DNA of 64,000 bases from Alphaproteobacteria bacterium (GCA_020632755.1 JACKEY010000004.1:1-64000), one strand, 5' to 3'; shown: positions 17,571 through 27,027, numbered from the stretch's first letter. Program-made: numbers and translations. The notes: generated by a model not told the origin, from the letters alone.

Positions 17571-19562
17571 ATGCTGCTGCGCGTTCTCGTCGCCCTGCTC
17601 TCCCTGGTCGGAGTGCTGACGGTCACCCCCGCCTTCGCCGACCCCGGCGGTCCCTCCTCGACCGTCGACGCCTCCGAGCGCGCCTTCAAGAAGAAGAAAG
17701 AGAAGGACGACATGTCCGAGGAGGAGAAGGACGCGGAGCAGGCCGAGGCCGAAGCCAAGGCCGAGCGGGAGCGCAAGGCCAAGCTGGCCCGGGTCGTCGT
17801 GCTGAAGTGGGAAGGCACCAAGTCGGCCGACTGGCAGGACGAGACCGTCCGGCGCAACGTGCGCAGCCGCATCGACCGACCGGAAGCCATGTTCTTCCCG
17901 GAAGTCGACCTCTACCAGAACGGCCGCACGGTCAAGGACCGCACCGTCATCCCGGTCATGCAGCCGGCCATCGTGCCCGACACCAACGTCCCCCGCGTCA
18001 TGGCGGCCATCGACAGCGTGTCCGCCATCCCCTGGAACGGCCTGCAGCCCTTCGAGTGGCGGCAGAAGGCCGACGAGCTGCGCGCCCTGGCCGAAGACCT
18101 GTGGTTCATCGACCGCGTCGAGCTGCGCGAGCCGATGTTCCTGCTGTACGCGCAGATCGGTCGCGCCGCCGAGAACGCCAACGACTCCAGCCCCCCGTAC
18201 TACGAGCAGGTCGGGCCCTTCTCGGTCAACTACTACTACTACCTGGCGGCGACCCTGGCCTACCAGGAGCCCGCGCTGATGAGCAAGCTGACCGACCAGG
18301 ACCTGTCGGGCAGCGTCGGCATCATGCTGCAGCAGATCCAGCAGGGCTCCTTCCCGACCATCCCGCTCGACTTCGAGCAGGAAGGCGTGGACTTCGACCC
18401 CGAGTGGTTCAACGACCAGTACGAGGTCCGGCTCAACGGCATCCCGGTGGAACCCGACAGCCGCGGGCAGATGGACGTGTTCCTGGGGCGGACCGACATC
18501 TACCTGGTGCGCAAGGACACGGGCCACGGCCTGTCGGAACGGCTCGAGGTCAGCAAGCTCGACGACAAGAACTACTTCGTTCGCGACGTCGCCCGGAAGA
18601 AGATGGGCAAGGAGTTCATCGACCAGCTGTTCCTGCACAAGAACGAGTGCAACCCGGAAGTCGACGGCGACATCCTGAACTTCCTGGCCATCTACGCGAA
18701 GCTGCACGACCAGGCCGAGATCTACATCGCGGTGCCCGAGACCGGGAACCCGAACAAGATGTGGATCTGGCGCTACGTGCGCGAGTCCGGCCAGCTCAAG
18801 CTGGTCGGCGGCGGCCCCGACGGCTTCCCGGTGCGGTTCGCCGCGGTGTTCAGCACCGGCCTGCTCTACAACAACGGCAGCATGGCGGTCGACAAGGACT
18901 TCAGCGACGAAGAGAGCCTGGCCCCCGACGACGTGGCCAACGACCGCCGCGTGAACGTCGACCTGTCGCCGGCGACGATCCCGTTCAACTTCGAGCTGCG
19001 GGGCCACTACAACCGGCTGATGGTCAACATCGGCGCCGAGGCCGGCTTCGAGGCCGGTGAAGGCCAGGGTTGGCTCGAGTACTACCAGACCCCCGGCGAG
19101 CCGACGACCATCACCGTCGATCCCGAAGCCAGCGGCTGCGACACGGTCGAGCTCGACAGCGACGGCGACGGCAACCCCGACCTGGACGAGAACGGCGACC
19201 CGATCCTGGTCCGCGAGTGCGGCCAGATCGCCACCGTGCTCAACCAGAAGACCTTCAACCGCCACCTGTACATGGGCGCTGGCGTCGTCCTGCTGCGGGA
19301 CGCCGGCATCGGCTTCGGCCCGCGGTTCGCCTTCCGGGTCGGCTGGACCAACCTGCCCCACGCCATCGTCACCACCGGCCACTTCGGGTGGGCCATCCAG
19401 CCGGGCTTCCTGCCCGCCGGCGAGCGGGTGCGGCCGCTGCTGGACATCGACGGCCGCGGCGGCGCCGCCTTCCTGGTCAAGAAGAGCCTGGGCAAGGACA
19501 ACGGCAAGCAGACCGTGCAGGGCGTGTTCGGCCTGACGCTGGGCATCGGCATGACCTTCTGA
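17571..19562 (+). CDS. Exported protein with C-terminal beta-barrel-like region
   Basis: 663 residues from the ATG that begins a signal peptide (LLRVLVALLSLVGVLTVTPAFA). Residues 35-75 are highly charged (FKKKKEKDDMSEEEKDAEQAE). The middle is rich in Tyr, Trp and acidic residues with no recognised domain. A DSDGDGNPDLDENGDP calcium-loop-like segment is near 530. The final 180 residues alternate hydrophobic and polar residues and the protein ends in Phe (GIGMTF), as outer-membrane barrels do. It is probably outer-membrane associated. Role unknown. A TAGGCT element is at 17501-17506, leaving a 64-base leader. Confidence 0.6.
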   Translation: MLLRVLVALLSLVGVLTVTPAFADPGGPSSTVDASERAFKKKKEKDDMSEEEKDAEQAEAEAKAERERKAKLARVVVLKWEGTKSADWQDETVRRNVRSRIDRPEAMFFPEVDLYQNGRTVKDRTVIPVMQPAIVPDTNVPRVMAAIDSVSAIPWNGLQPFEWRQKADELRALAEDLWFIDRVELREPMFLLYAQIGRAAENANDSSPPYYEQVGPFSVNYYYYLAATLAYQEPALMSKLTDQDLSGSVGIMLQQIQQGSFPTIPLDFEQEGVDFDPEWFNDQYEVRLNGIPVEPDSRGQMDVFLGRTDIYLVRKDTGHGLSERLEVSKLDDKNYFVRDVARKKMGKEFIDQLFLHKNECNPEVDGDILNFLAIYAKLHDQAEIYIAVPETGNPNKMWIWRYVRESGQLKLVGGGPDGFPVRFAAVFSTGLLYNNGSMAVDKDFSDEESLAPDDVANDRRVNVDLSPATIPFNFELRGHYNRLMVNIGAEAGFEAGEGQGWLEYYQTPGEPTTITVDPEASGCDTVELDSDGDGNPDLDENGDPILVRECGQIATVLNQKTFNRHLYMGAGVVLLRDAGIGFGPRFAFRVGWTNLPHAIVTTGHFGWAIQPGFLPAGERVRPLLDIDGRGGAAFLVKKSLGKDNGKQTVQGVFGLTLGIGMTF

Positions 19563-19614
19563 GGGACGCCGTCGGACCTGCCGGGGTTAGGTCAGGACCG
19601 ACCCCGGAGGTCCC

Positions 19615-20487
19615 ATGCTGCTGCTCTTGTCGTCCCTGGCCGTGGCGGCGGCCGCGCCGGTCCTGGTCTCGGACTGGGGCGGCACCGTGCGCTACCACCA
19701 CGAAGCGCTGGTCAGCACGCCCGAGAGCTTCCTGTACCTGGGCGTGAAGAACCTCGATGCCCGCGCGGTCCGCCACGAGATCGCGCTCGACACCACCTGC
19801 ACCGGGGTCCCGGCCAGCCGGGGCTGGAACGTCGAGTGCACCCTGGACCGGGTGGCGCTGGCCGGCGCCGCCTATCCAGGTGACCAGGACGATCTCGACG
19901 CCATCCTCGCCGAGTACGGCCGGCTGATGACCGGCCAGGTCGTGCAGCTCGTGGTCTCCGACGACGGCCGCATCACCACCGTCGACCTGGAGGGCGTGGG
20001 CAAGCAGGACGATCGCATGGCCGAGATCCACGAAGCCCAGCGCCAGCTGCTGCGCCGCGCGTTCGCGCCGCTGGATCTGGGCCTGCCGCGCAAGGGCGTC
20101 GCCAAGGCGCGGGGCTGGAAGCAGAAGGGCCAGCCGCTGATGTTCGAGCTGATGACCGCCTATGGCACCGCCGGCGGCAGCACGATGGGGCACGAGCTCG
20201 GCGACGAGCAGGGGGGCGGCGTCGTCATCACCAGCTTCGGTCGCGGCAACGTCGGCACGGGCCTGGACTTCGAGCTGGGGGCCGGTCAGATGATCAACCT
20301 GATCGGCGCGGGCACCGCCCGGTTCTCGGCCGATGACGGGCGCGTCCTGTGGCGCGAGATCACCGTCACCGGCGAATACACCGCGCAGTCCATCCAGGTC
20401 GGCGACATCACGGCCTACGGGCTCGCGGCCTGGGTCGGGGTGTTGCACGACGACGGCACCATCGAGCAGCAGCACGGCCCGGGCTGA
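19615..20487 (+). CDS. Exported protein of unknown function
   Basis: 290 residues with a short signal peptide (MLLLLSSLAVAAAAP). The body is predicted mixed alpha/beta with two Cys (TCTG, VECT) that could form a disulphide. No domain is recognised. GGAGGT lies directly upstream of the ATG. It stands between two other exported proteins on the same strand with its own promoter-like TAGGTC (19588-19593). Confidence 0.5.
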   Translation: MLLLLSSLAVAAAAPVLVSDWGGTVRYHHEALVSTPESFLYLGVKNLDARAVRHEIALDTTCTGVPASRGWNVECTLDRVALAGAAYPGDQDDLDAILAEYGRLMTGQVVQLVVSDDGRITTVDLEGVGKQDDRMAEIHEAQRQLLRRAFAPLDLGLPRKGVAKARGWKQKGQPLMFELMTAYGTAGGSTMGHELGDEQGGGVVITSFGRGNVGTGLDFELGAGQMINLIGAGTARFSADDGRVLWREITVTGEYTAQSIQVGDITAYGLAAWVGVLHDDGTIEQQHGPG

Positions 20488-20594
20488 GCGCAGGGGCGGG
20501 AACCGCGGCCACGCCCTGGGGTCGTTGTCACGCAAGTGCGCGGCGGGTTCGATACACTGCCGGCGCCCTTCCCCCCCCCACGCTGGTGTGTCCC

Positions 20595-21359
20595 ATGAAG
20601 TCCGCCTTCCTGCTCTGTCTCGCCCTGGTCGCCTGCGGCGACAAGGCCGAACCCGCTGCCACCGACGGAGCCGCCGCCCCGCCCGCGGATGCGCCGGACG
20701 CCGTGGATGGCGCCGCGACCGATGGCGCGGCGGCCGCCGACCCGGAGACCCCTCCCGCCGACGGCGTGGCGGATGCCGCTGGGATGCAGCCTCTCGATCC
20801 GGCCATGGGTGAAGGGGGCGGACCGCCTCCCGAGGGGGGTGTGTCGGCACCAACCTGGGGCGAAGGCGACAAGGTCACGGTGTCCGGCACGATCGTGTAC
20901 ACCGGCAAGGCGGAAGGCCCCCTGCGCATCGACATCCTGTACGCCGGCGAGAAGACCGGCCCGGCCTACACGATGGGGCTGGGCGAGCCCGGTGCGTTCA
21001 GCGTCGAAGCCCCCAAGGGCACGGGCCCCGTCAACATCGTCGCTTTCGTCGACGTGGCCGGTGATGGGCCGTCGCCCACCGACCCCGCCGGCCGCACCGC
21101 GACCCCGGTGACCATCGGCTCGTCCGAGGTCAAGGGCATCACCATCAAGATCTCCGACGATCCCGAGCTCGGCGATCTGACGCCGGGCGGCGGCGGGCCC
21201 CCCGCCGGCGCGCTGCCCGAAGGCGGCGCGCCCGACGGCGGCAAGACGGATGCTCCTCCCGCCGGCCCGCCCCTCGATGCCTCCGGCAACCCGATCGACG
21301 ACGGCAGCAAGCCGCCCGCCGGCGAGCCGGTTGAAGGCGGCGACGCAGCGGGCGGCTGA
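20595..21359 (+). CDS. Alanine/proline-rich lipoprotein
   Basis: 254 residues. A lipoprotein signal peptide ends at LALVAC (Cys14). Two low-complexity Ala/Pro/Gly/Asp regions (20-85 and 190-254) flank a compact beta-rich domain (about 90-190: VTVSGTIVYTGKAEGPLRIDILY ... VNIVAFVDVAGDGPSPTDP), which resembles a carboxypeptidase-regulatory-like or transthyretin-like beta sandwich. Probably a surface or periplasmic lipoprotein with a small binding domain between flexible arms. TACACT (20553-20558) is upstream. It converges on cobQ. Confidence 0.6.
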   Translation: MKSAFLLCLALVACGDKAEPAATDGAAAPPADAPDAVDGAATDGAAAADPETPPADGVADAAGMQPLDPAMGEGGGPPPEGGVSAPTWGEGDKVTVSGTIVYTGKAEGPLRIDILYAGEKTGPAYTMGLGEPGAFSVEAPKGTGPVNIVAFVDVAGDGPSPTDPAGRTATPVTIGSSEVKGITIKISDDPELGDLTPGGGGPPAGALPEGGAPDGGKTDAPPAGPPLDASGNPIDDGSKPPAGEPVEGGDAAGG

Positions 21360-21374
21360 GCCAGTCGCTCCTTT

Positions 21375-21420
21375 CGCGGGCCCGTCCCGCCCTCAGCACC
21401 GAGGGGGGAGCGGGCCCGCG
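21375..21420. terminator. Inverted repeat between convergent lipoprotein and cobQ genes
   Basis: CGCGGGCCCG (21375-21384) and CGGGCCCGCG (21411-21420) form a perfect 10-base-pair stem with a 26-base loop. The 3' arm lies inside the last codons of cobQ. No T-run follows on either strand. It could act as a bidirectional terminator or a 3' end stabiliser. Confidence 0.35.
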
Positions 21421-22880
21421 GTCGTCTCGGCCAGCGCGACGCCGCTGATCCGCTGCAGCGCCTCGAGATCCAGGCACCCCGCCAGGTGGGTGGCCGCGGC
21501 GTCGAGCTGCTGCTCGCGCCAGGCATGGTGCGATCCGGGGCGCGGCCAGGTCCGGTCCGGCCGGATCGGACCCAGCAGCGCCTCCACGGCGCCTTCTGCG
21601 TCGAACAGGCCGTGCAGGTAGCTTCCGCGCACCCGGCCCAGGTCGCAGCCCTCGGCCCGCTCCTCGGCGCCCAGGGTCAGCAGCGGCGGGCCGTCGACGA
21701 CGGTGCGCCCGACGTGGATCTCGTAGCCCTCGACCGGCAGGTCCCCGAGCCACCCGCGGACCGGGCGGGTGATCTTGGCGCGGTCCATGGTCGTCGCGAC
21801 AGGCAGCAGCCCCAGCCCTTCGGTCTCGCCGGGGGTTCCTTCGACGCCGTGGGGGTCGGCGATGCTGCGCCCCAGCAGCTGGTAGCCGCCGCAGAGGCCG
21901 ATGATCGCGCCGTCGTGCGCCCGCAAGCGCTCGCTCCAGCCCGTGGCGTGAAGCCAGGCCATGTCGCCCCGGGTGTGCCGGCTGCCGGGCAGCAGCACCA
22001 GGTCGTAGGGGGAGAGGTCGCGCGGGGAGGAGAGGTGGTGCAGCACGACGCCGTGGCGCTCGAGGGCGTCGAGGTCGGAGCTGTTGGAGAGGTGCGGGAG
22101 GAGGACCACCGCGGCGTGGAACCGCCCGTCGGACGGCGGGGGAGGGGGATCGACCACGGTCTCGGGGTGCAGGCTGTCTTCGAGCTCCAGGCGGACGTGG
22201 CCGGCCCAGGGCACGACGCCGAGCACGGGCACGCCGGTGCGCTGCGTCAGCCACGCGGCACCGTCCGCGAAGCTGTCGGGCGTGCCGCGGAACCGGTTGA
22301 CGATCAGGCCGGCGACGCGCTCGCGGTCGGCGTCGGGCATGCACTCCAGGGTGCCGACCAGCTGGCCGAACACCCCGCCCTTGTCGATGTCGCCGACCAG
22401 CAGCACCCGTCCGTCGCCGTGGTGGGCCACGTCGAAGTTCACGAGGTCGCGGCCGCGCAGGTTCACCTCGGCGCAGGACCCCGCCCCCTCGGCCACGACC
22501 AGCGCGTGGCGGGCCATCAGGCGGTCCAGGGCGCCCTGGACCATCGCCTGCCGCGCCGGGAAGCCACCGCGGGCCAGGTCACTGTCCGGCGGCAGCTCGT
22601 GGCCCATCGCGACCACCTGGACCCCACGCTCGCGGTGCGGCTTGAGCAGCAGCGGGTTCATGTCGACGTGGGGCACCAGGCCGGCCGCCTGGGCCTGGAC
22701 GATCTGCGCCCGGCCGAGCTCTTCGCCAGTAGGCGTCACCCCGGCGTTGTTCGACAGGTTCTGAGCCTTGTAGGGCGTGACGTCGACGCCGGCGCGGTGG
22801 AACAGCCGGCAGAGCCCGGCGACCAGCCAGCTCTTGCCGACGTCGCTGCCGGTCCCGAAGACGCAGAGCAGCTCAGCCAT
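21393..22880 (-). CDS. cobQ: Cobyric acid synthase
   Basis: 495 residues, the usual length. The N-terminal dethiobiotin-synthetase-like ATPase domain shows GTGSDVGKS and the family hallmark YKAQNLSNNA. The C-terminal class I glutamine amidotransferase domain has the nucleophile Cys in GLCGGYQLLG and ends with GSYLHGLFD. It amidates four side chains of adenosylcobyrinic acid a,c-diamide. The ATG at 22880 overlaps the end of the upstream small lipoprotein gene by eight bases. It is the last gene of the riboswitch-controlled operon. Confidence 0.95.
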   Translation of the reverse strand: MAELLCVFGTGSDVGKSWLVAGLCRLFHRAGVDVTPYKAQNLSNNAGVTPTGEELGRAQIVQAQAAGLVPHVDMNPLLLKPHRERGVQVVAMGHELPPDSDLARGGFPARQAMVQGALDRLMARHALVVAEGAGSCAEVNLRGRDLVNFDVAHHGDGRVLLVGDIDKGGVFGQLVGTLECMPDADRERVAGLIVNRFRGTPDSFADGAAWLTQRTGVPVLGVVPWAGHVRLELEDSLHPETVVDPPPPPSDGRFHAAVVLLPHLSNSSDLDALERHGVVLHHLSSPRDLSPYDLVLLPGSRHTRGDMAWLHATGWSERLRAHDGAIIGLCGGYQLLGRSIADPHGVEGTPGETEGLGLLPVATTMDRAKITRPVRGWLGDLPVEGYEIHVGRTVVDGPPLLTLGAEERAEGCDLGRVRGSYLHGLFDAEGAVEALLGPIRPDRTWPRPGSHHAWREQQLDAAATHLAGCLDLEALQRISGVALAETTAGPLPPRC

Positions 22881-23202
22881 CGTCCTCTCCGGGCATCTGG
22901 TTCCAGTCGGTGCCGGTGAAGTCGGTGCAGGCCCCGTCGCGGAAGCGCTCGGCCCGCGCCCCGCAGATGTCATCGGTCCAGCCGGCCGCGTCCAGCTCGC
23001 GCTCGAGCAGCCGCATCTCGACGGCCCAGGTCTCGCAGGATCCGACGAAAGCGTCGGCATCGGCGTAGCCGGCGGCGGTCCAGTCCGCGCCCTGGTCGGC
23101 CAGGCAGTCGCCGTAGAGCGCCGCCGCCGCCGCGCACATCTCCGTGCAGGGATCGCGGTCCCCGGCACAAGCGAGCAACAGCAGCAGGATCAGGGTGGTC
23201 AT
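22873..23202 (-). CDS. Small cysteine-rich lipoprotein in the cobalamin operon
   Basis: 109 residues. A short lipoprotein signal (MTTLILLLLLACAG, Cys12) is followed by about 95 residues with seven Cys including CTEMC and DICGARAERF, likely disulphide-bonded and helical. Its ATG shares an A with the stop of the upstream propeller gene (TGATG), and its end overlaps cobQ. Position suggests a surface or periplasmic accessory of corrinoid uptake; no family recognised. Confidence 0.7.
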   Translation of the reverse strand: MTTLILLLLLACAGDRDPCTEMCAAAAALYGDCLADQGADWTAAGYADADAFVGSCETWAVEMRLLERELDAAGWTDDICGARAERFRDGACTDFTGTDWNQMPGEDDG

Positions 23203-24275
23203 CAGTAGAAGGCGATGCTGTAGGGGGCGAGGGTCGTCGACAGCGGCGTGGCCGTGATCGCCGAGCAGGTGGCGATGTCCCACACGACGGCGCCGGTCTC
23301 GCCTTCGGGCGTCTCCCAGTGCCGCCGAGCCGCCAGCCACGCCTCGCCGCGGTCGTTGGCCGCCATGGCGAACAGGTAGAGCGGGCTCTCCTCGGCCACC
23401 GTGAAGGCGCCGTCGGTCAGGTCCAGGCAGCCGATGCGGTAGGCGTAGTCCTCGTCCAGGGCGACGACCAGCGCGTGCTCCTCCCACAGGACCACTCGCG
23501 TGCCCTCGAAGCCGGCGGCGGCCGCGTCCCAGAACACCGGCCCGAGCCCCTCGCCGTCGGGGTCCAGCCAGCGCAGGCCCTCGCCCAGCACGCTGACCAT
23601 CAGCCGCCCGTCGGGGTGCCGCGCGATGCCGGTGCTGCCGCTGGCCGTCCAGCTGTCGGTCACGGCCATGGTCTCGCAGTCGACCTGCACGACGTGCCCG
23701 CCGACCGAGCCCCAGTCGCCCTCGCGGTCGACGTTGTCCATGGTCACGTACAGCCGGCCGGCCCCGTCACCGACCAGCCCCGTGGTCTCGGGCAGGCCGT
23801 CGGCGTCGGCGAAGGCCGACAGGTCCACGCTCCCCACCAGCAGGCCGGTGCCGGGGTCGAGCACGGCCAGCGCGGCCAGGCCGTACTGGCTGACGAAGGC
23901 GCGGTCGGCGCAGACCTCGACGTCCTGGGGGTTGGCCAGGTCGGCCAGCGCCACCTCGAAGCGCGGCTCCTCCCACTCGCCGGGGGCGAAGGCCCGCACG
24001 ACGTCGTAGCCGTAGCGGTCGAGCTGGAAGACGCTGCCGCCGGTCGAGATGACGGCCGGGTCGCCGGAGATGTCGGTGATGGTGTCGGTGACCCGGTGGT
24101 CGTCGAGCGCCACCGTCGCCAGGGCGCCGACGGCGTAGTCGTCGGACACGGTGGCCAGGACCGCCGTCGTCTGGCCATCGCCGTCGCCTGTGCCGGTGTC
24201 GCCGCCGGTGGCGTCGTGCCCGCTGTCGTCGGCGGCCTTGTCGCCGCAGGCCAGAAGGAGCAGGAGCGGAAGCAT
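23202..24275 (-). CDS. Beta-propeller lipoprotein, possible BtuG-like corrinoid-binding protein
   Basis: 357 residues. A lipoprotein signal (MLPLLLLLACGDK, Cys10), a Gly/Asp/Thr linker, then repeated blade-like units with NPQDVEVCADRAFVSQYG, LAVLDPGTG, GDGAGRLYVTMDN, ARHPDGRLMVS and WDIATC. This is the general pattern of seven-bladed propellers. In Bacteroidetes BtuG, a surface propeller lipoprotein encoded beside BtuB, captures vitamin B12; the identical neighbourhood here (TonB receptor immediately upstream, riboswitch control) suggests the same role. Sequence identity to BtuG is not claimed. TGATG overlaps exist at both ends. Confidence 0.7.
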   Translation of the reverse strand: MLPLLLLLACGDKAADDSGHDATGGDTGTGDGDGQTTAVLATVSDDYAVGALATVALDDHRVTDTITDISGDPAVISTGGSVFQLDRYGYDVVRAFAPGEWEEPRFEVALADLANPQDVEVCADRAFVSQYGLAALAVLDPGTGLLVGSVDLSAFADADGLPETTGLVGDGAGRLYVTMDNVDREGDWGSVGGHVVQVDCETMAVTDSWTASGSTGIARHPDGRLMVSVLGEGLRWLDPDGEGLGPVFWDAAAAGFEGTRVVLWEEHALVVALDEDYAYRIGCLDLTDGAFTVAEESPLYLFAMAANDRGEAWLAARRHWETPEGETGAVVWDIATCSAITATPLSTTLAPYSIAFY

Positions 24276-26377
24276 CAGGAAGCTCCGGGGGAGGGCGCCC
24301 AGCGCAGGGTGAACAGCACCGTGCGGCCGGGGAGGGGGTAGCCGACGAAGTCGGTCAGGGGCTGGACGACGAGGTCGGTCTCGTCGGGGTCCAGCGGGTT
24401 GCGGGGGACCACCTGGACCACGCGGTCGAACAGGTTGCGGACCGACAGCTCGGCGCTGAGGCCGGCGTCGCTGCCGACCCGGGCGAACAGCCCGTGCAGG
24501 TGGCGGGGTGCGGCCCGGTAGAAATTGGTGCGGTCCCAGAAGTTGCCGTCGGTGAAGCTGTAGTCGTGGCCGATGCGCCAGCGCTCGCCGTGCAGGACGG
24601 CCGTGCGCTGGGACAGCTCCCAGGCCGGGATGCGGGGCAGCTGGTTGCCGGCCTCGGCGGGGTCGGTCGACAGGTTCTCGGACCAGCTGCGGGTCAGGGC
24701 GCTGCGGCTCTCGATGCGGGCCCACAGGTCCAGGGCCAGCGCGAGCTCCAGCCCGCGGGTCCGGCTGTCGTCCAGGTTCAGCGGCACCATGGTGCGCTGG
24801 GCGTTCTGCACGTAGACGATCTGGTCGGTCATGCGGTTGGCGAAGGCGCCCGCCTCCAGCACGCCCTGCACGCCGCCCCGCTCGGGGGGCGCGAGGCGGA
24901 GCGCCAGGTCCAGCATCCGGCCCCGCTCGGGGCGCAGGTCCGGGTTGCCGACGACCGCGCCGCGGTCCCCGAACAGCTCGCTGAAGTCCGGCGCGCGCTG
25001 GCCGATGCCGGCGTTGGCCTTGAGCGCGAGGGAGGGCAGGGGACGGAGGAGGAGGCCGACCCGCGGCGACAGCAGCAGGGTCTGGACCGAGGCGCCGTCG
25101 GTCTGCGAGAACAGCCCGGTCGCCAGCAGGGCCGGCGAGAGGAGGACGCGCTCGGACAGGAAGTAGAGGTCGCCGCTGGCGGCGCCGGACAGGGCCACGC
25201 GGGTCCGCAGGGTGCCCGGGCGGTCGTTGCGCAGGTCGATGGGGCGGTAGCCGTCGCGGCGGAGCGACAGGGTCAGCCCCGGCACGACGCCGGGGGCCAC
25301 CGCCGCCCGGCCGCTCGCCAGGACGCCGACGGCGCTGCTGGCGTCGCGGCTGTGCTGGCTGCCCACGCCGATCTCGCCGGCGCGATCGTCCAGATCCTCG
25401 CGCCGCAGCAGCCCCCACAGCCGCAGCTCGCCGGCCAGGTCGCCCCGCTCTCCCGAGAGCCGCGCGGCCGCCAGGTTGCGCAGGGTCCACAGCCGCACCT
25501 GCCGGGTCGGGCTGTTGGCGTGGCCGGCCAGGCCCTCTTCGCGGTCCAGGAAGGCGTCGAGCACCGACAGGCGCCACCGGGGCCCGCCCACGGTCTGGCG
25601 CAGGTGGGCGGACAGCTGCAGCTTGTCGTTGTTCTCGCGGGTCGCGAAGCCGTCGTCGAGCAGGTTGTACTCGGTGCCGTTGTCCGAGAAGAAGCTGTAG
25701 TCCCCGCGGGTCGAGAGCACCTCGGCGACCGCGAAGGTGTCGGCGTCCAGCGAGCCCAGGGTCTCGGGCACGCGCGCGGCGGCGACGACCCGGTTCGTCC
25801 AGTGGCTGCCGTAGCTGGCGGCGACGCTCTGGCGGGCCTCGGCGGCGTCGGCGGTGACCAGGTGGATCACGCCGCCGAGCGGGCTGCTGGCGAGCGCGGG
25901 CGGGGGCGCGCCCCGGTAGATCTCGACGCGATCGAAGGCCCACAGCGGCAGCTCCGACAGGTTCACGGCGCCGCTGCCGTCGGGGTTGAGCGGGATGCCG
26001 TCCAGCACGACCTCGGTGTGGCGGACCTGGGCGCCGCGGATGCTCACGCCGGCCCAGTCGCCGAGCCCCCCGAGCCGCGTCACGGTGGTGCCCGCCGCGG
26101 TCTCCACCACGCTGGCGACGTCGTCGCTGGCCGGCAGCGCCTCGTCGACAGCGATGACGGTCACGGCCGACGAGACCCGGCCCGGGTCGGGGCCTTCCGG
26201 GGCCGCCTCCTCGGCGACCAGCATCTCCTCGCCGGCCGGGAGCTCCTCGGCCGCCTCCTCCCCGGCTGCTCCTCCCTCGTCCGGCGCCCCCTCCTCCCCG
26301 GCTCCGCCCTCCGCCCGCGCGGCGCCGCCCGCCGCGAGCAGCAGCAGCAGGACCGGGATGCGGGCGGCGGGGGCCAT
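24275..26377 (-). CDS. btuB: TonB-dependent outer-membrane receptor, probable corrinoid (BtuB-type) transporter
   Basis: 700 residues. Signal peptide, then an unusual Glu/Ala/Gly-rich segment (about 24-60), a plug domain (VSIRGAQVRHTEVVLDGIPLNPDG, VEIYRGAPPPALASSPLGGVI) and a 22-strand-type barrel to the C-terminus (VLFTLRW region), with NLFDRVVQ and PGRTVLFTLR typical of the last strands. The cobalamin riboswitch and the cobO/cobQ neighbours indicate corrinoids as substrate. No tonB, exbB or exbD is here. The ATG overlaps the cobO stop (TGATG). Symbol by context; substrate not proven. Confidence 0.88.
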   Translation of the reverse strand: MAPAARIPVLLLLLAAGGAARAEGGAGEEGAPDEGGAAGEEAAEELPAGEEMLVAEEAAPEGPDPGRVSSAVTVIAVDEALPASDDVASVVETAAGTTVTRLGGLGDWAGVSIRGAQVRHTEVVLDGIPLNPDGSGAVNLSELPLWAFDRVEIYRGAPPPALASSPLGGVIHLVTADAAEARQSVAASYGSHWTNRVVAAARVPETLGSLDADTFAVAEVLSTRGDYSFFSDNGTEYNLLDDGFATRENNDKLQLSAHLRQTVGGPRWRLSVLDAFLDREEGLAGHANSPTRQVRLWTLRNLAAARLSGERGDLAGELRLWGLLRREDLDDRAGEIGVGSQHSRDASSAVGVLASGRAAVAPGVVPGLTLSLRRDGYRPIDLRNDRPGTLRTRVALSGAASGDLYFLSERVLLSPALLATGLFSQTDGASVQTLLLSPRVGLLLRPLPSLALKANAGIGQRAPDFSELFGDRGAVVGNPDLRPERGRMLDLALRLAPPERGGVQGVLEAGAFANRMTDQIVYVQNAQRTMVPLNLDDSRTRGLELALALDLWARIESRSALTRSWSENLSTDPAEAGNQLPRIPAWELSQRTAVLHGERWRIGHDYSFTDGNFWDRTNFYRAAPRHLHGLFARVGSDAGLSAELSVRNLFDRVVQVVPRNPLDPDETDLVVQPLTDFVGYPLPGRTVLFTLRWAPSPGAS

Positions 26378-26985
26378 CAGAACTCGATGCCGCGCTGGGC
26401 GACGATGCCCTGGTCCCAGGGGTGCTTGACCGGGCGCATCTCGGTCACGAGCTGGGCGGCGTCCATCAGCGGGCCCGGCGCGTTGCGGCCGGTGCAGCAG
26501 ACGTGCATGCCGGCGGGGCGGTCCGCCAGGATCGCGAGCAGGTCGGTCAGGGGGAAGAAGCCCTTGGCCAGCGCGATGTTGACCTCGTCCAGGATCAGCA
26601 GGTCGACGCCGTCGGCGATGGCGTCGCGCGCGCGGTCCATGCCCCAGGCCGCGAGCTCGGCCTGGCGGGCGTCGTCGCGGACCTCCCAGGTGAAGCCTTC
26701 GCCGGCGCGGTGGACCGTGATCTCGGGGAAGCGCTCGAAGGCGTGCAGCTCGCCAGCGTCGCGGTTTCCCTTGAGGAACTGCACGATGACGACGCGCATG
26801 CCCTGGCCGGCGGCGCGGATCGCCATGCCGAAGCCGGCGGTGGACTTGCCCTTGCCGTCGCCCGTGTGGACCATCAGCAGGCCGACGCGCTCGCGGTTCT
26901 CGAGGTTCTTCTTCGGCGTCGGGCGGGGGACGGTCACGGCCGGCTCCGGGGGCGGAGAGCCGATCCCGGGCGCGCGTTCGGACAC
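26377..26985 (-). CDS. cobO: Cob(I)yrinic acid a,c-diamide adenosyltransferase
   Basis: 202 residues of the CobO/BtuR family: P-loop HTGDGKGKS (40-48), FLKG, DLLILDEVN and CCTGRNAP motifs. It transfers the adenosyl group of ATP to cobalt of corrinoids. The start is taken as GTG at 26985, which adds a Pro-rich arm of about 35 residues comparable to other family members. That GTG lies in the 3' arm of a hairpin, fitting riboswitch control of translation. First gene of the operon cobO-btuB-propeller-small lipoprotein-cobQ. Confidence 0.93.
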   Translation of the reverse strand: MSERAPGIGSPPPEPAVTVPRPTPKKNLENRERVGLLMVHTGDGKGKSTAGFGMAIRAAGQGMRVVIVQFLKGNRDAGELHAFERFPEITVHRAGEGFTWEVRDDARQAELAAWGMDRARDAIADGVDLLILDEVNIALAKGFFPLTDLLAILADRPAGMHVCCTGRNAPGPLMDAAQLVTEMRPVKHPWDQGIVAQRGIEF

Positions 26986-26998
26986 CCCGACGGGGCGT
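26982..26998 (-). promoter_or_regulatory. Start-codon sequestering hairpin of cobO
   Basis: On the minus strand ACGCCCC (26998-26992) pairs with GGGGTGT (26988-26982) around a three-base loop, one G-T wobble included. The paired 3' arm contains both the G-rich ribosome site and the GTG start, so this is the expected off-state expression platform of a translation-controlling riboswitch. Confidence 0.6.
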
Positions 26999-27006
26999 GG
27001 CGGACG

Positions 27007-27027
27007 CGATCCTGCGCCCGAGGATCG
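27007..27027 (-). promoter_or_regulatory. Linker hairpin between cobalamin aptamer and cobO
   Basis: CGATCCT and AGGATCG form a perfect 7-base-pair stem (27007-27013 with 27021-27027) around a 7-base loop. It lies between the aptamer and the sequestering hairpin and probably belongs to the expression platform; a pseudoknot with the aptamer cannot be ruled in or out by eye. Confidence 0.45.

Noticed and set aside
14925..19382. A 1485-codon minus-strand open frame over the kinase and exported-protein genes
   Set aside because: The plus strand encodes an unmistakable kinase and signal-peptide protein here; the antisense product is low complexity with no start site or domain.
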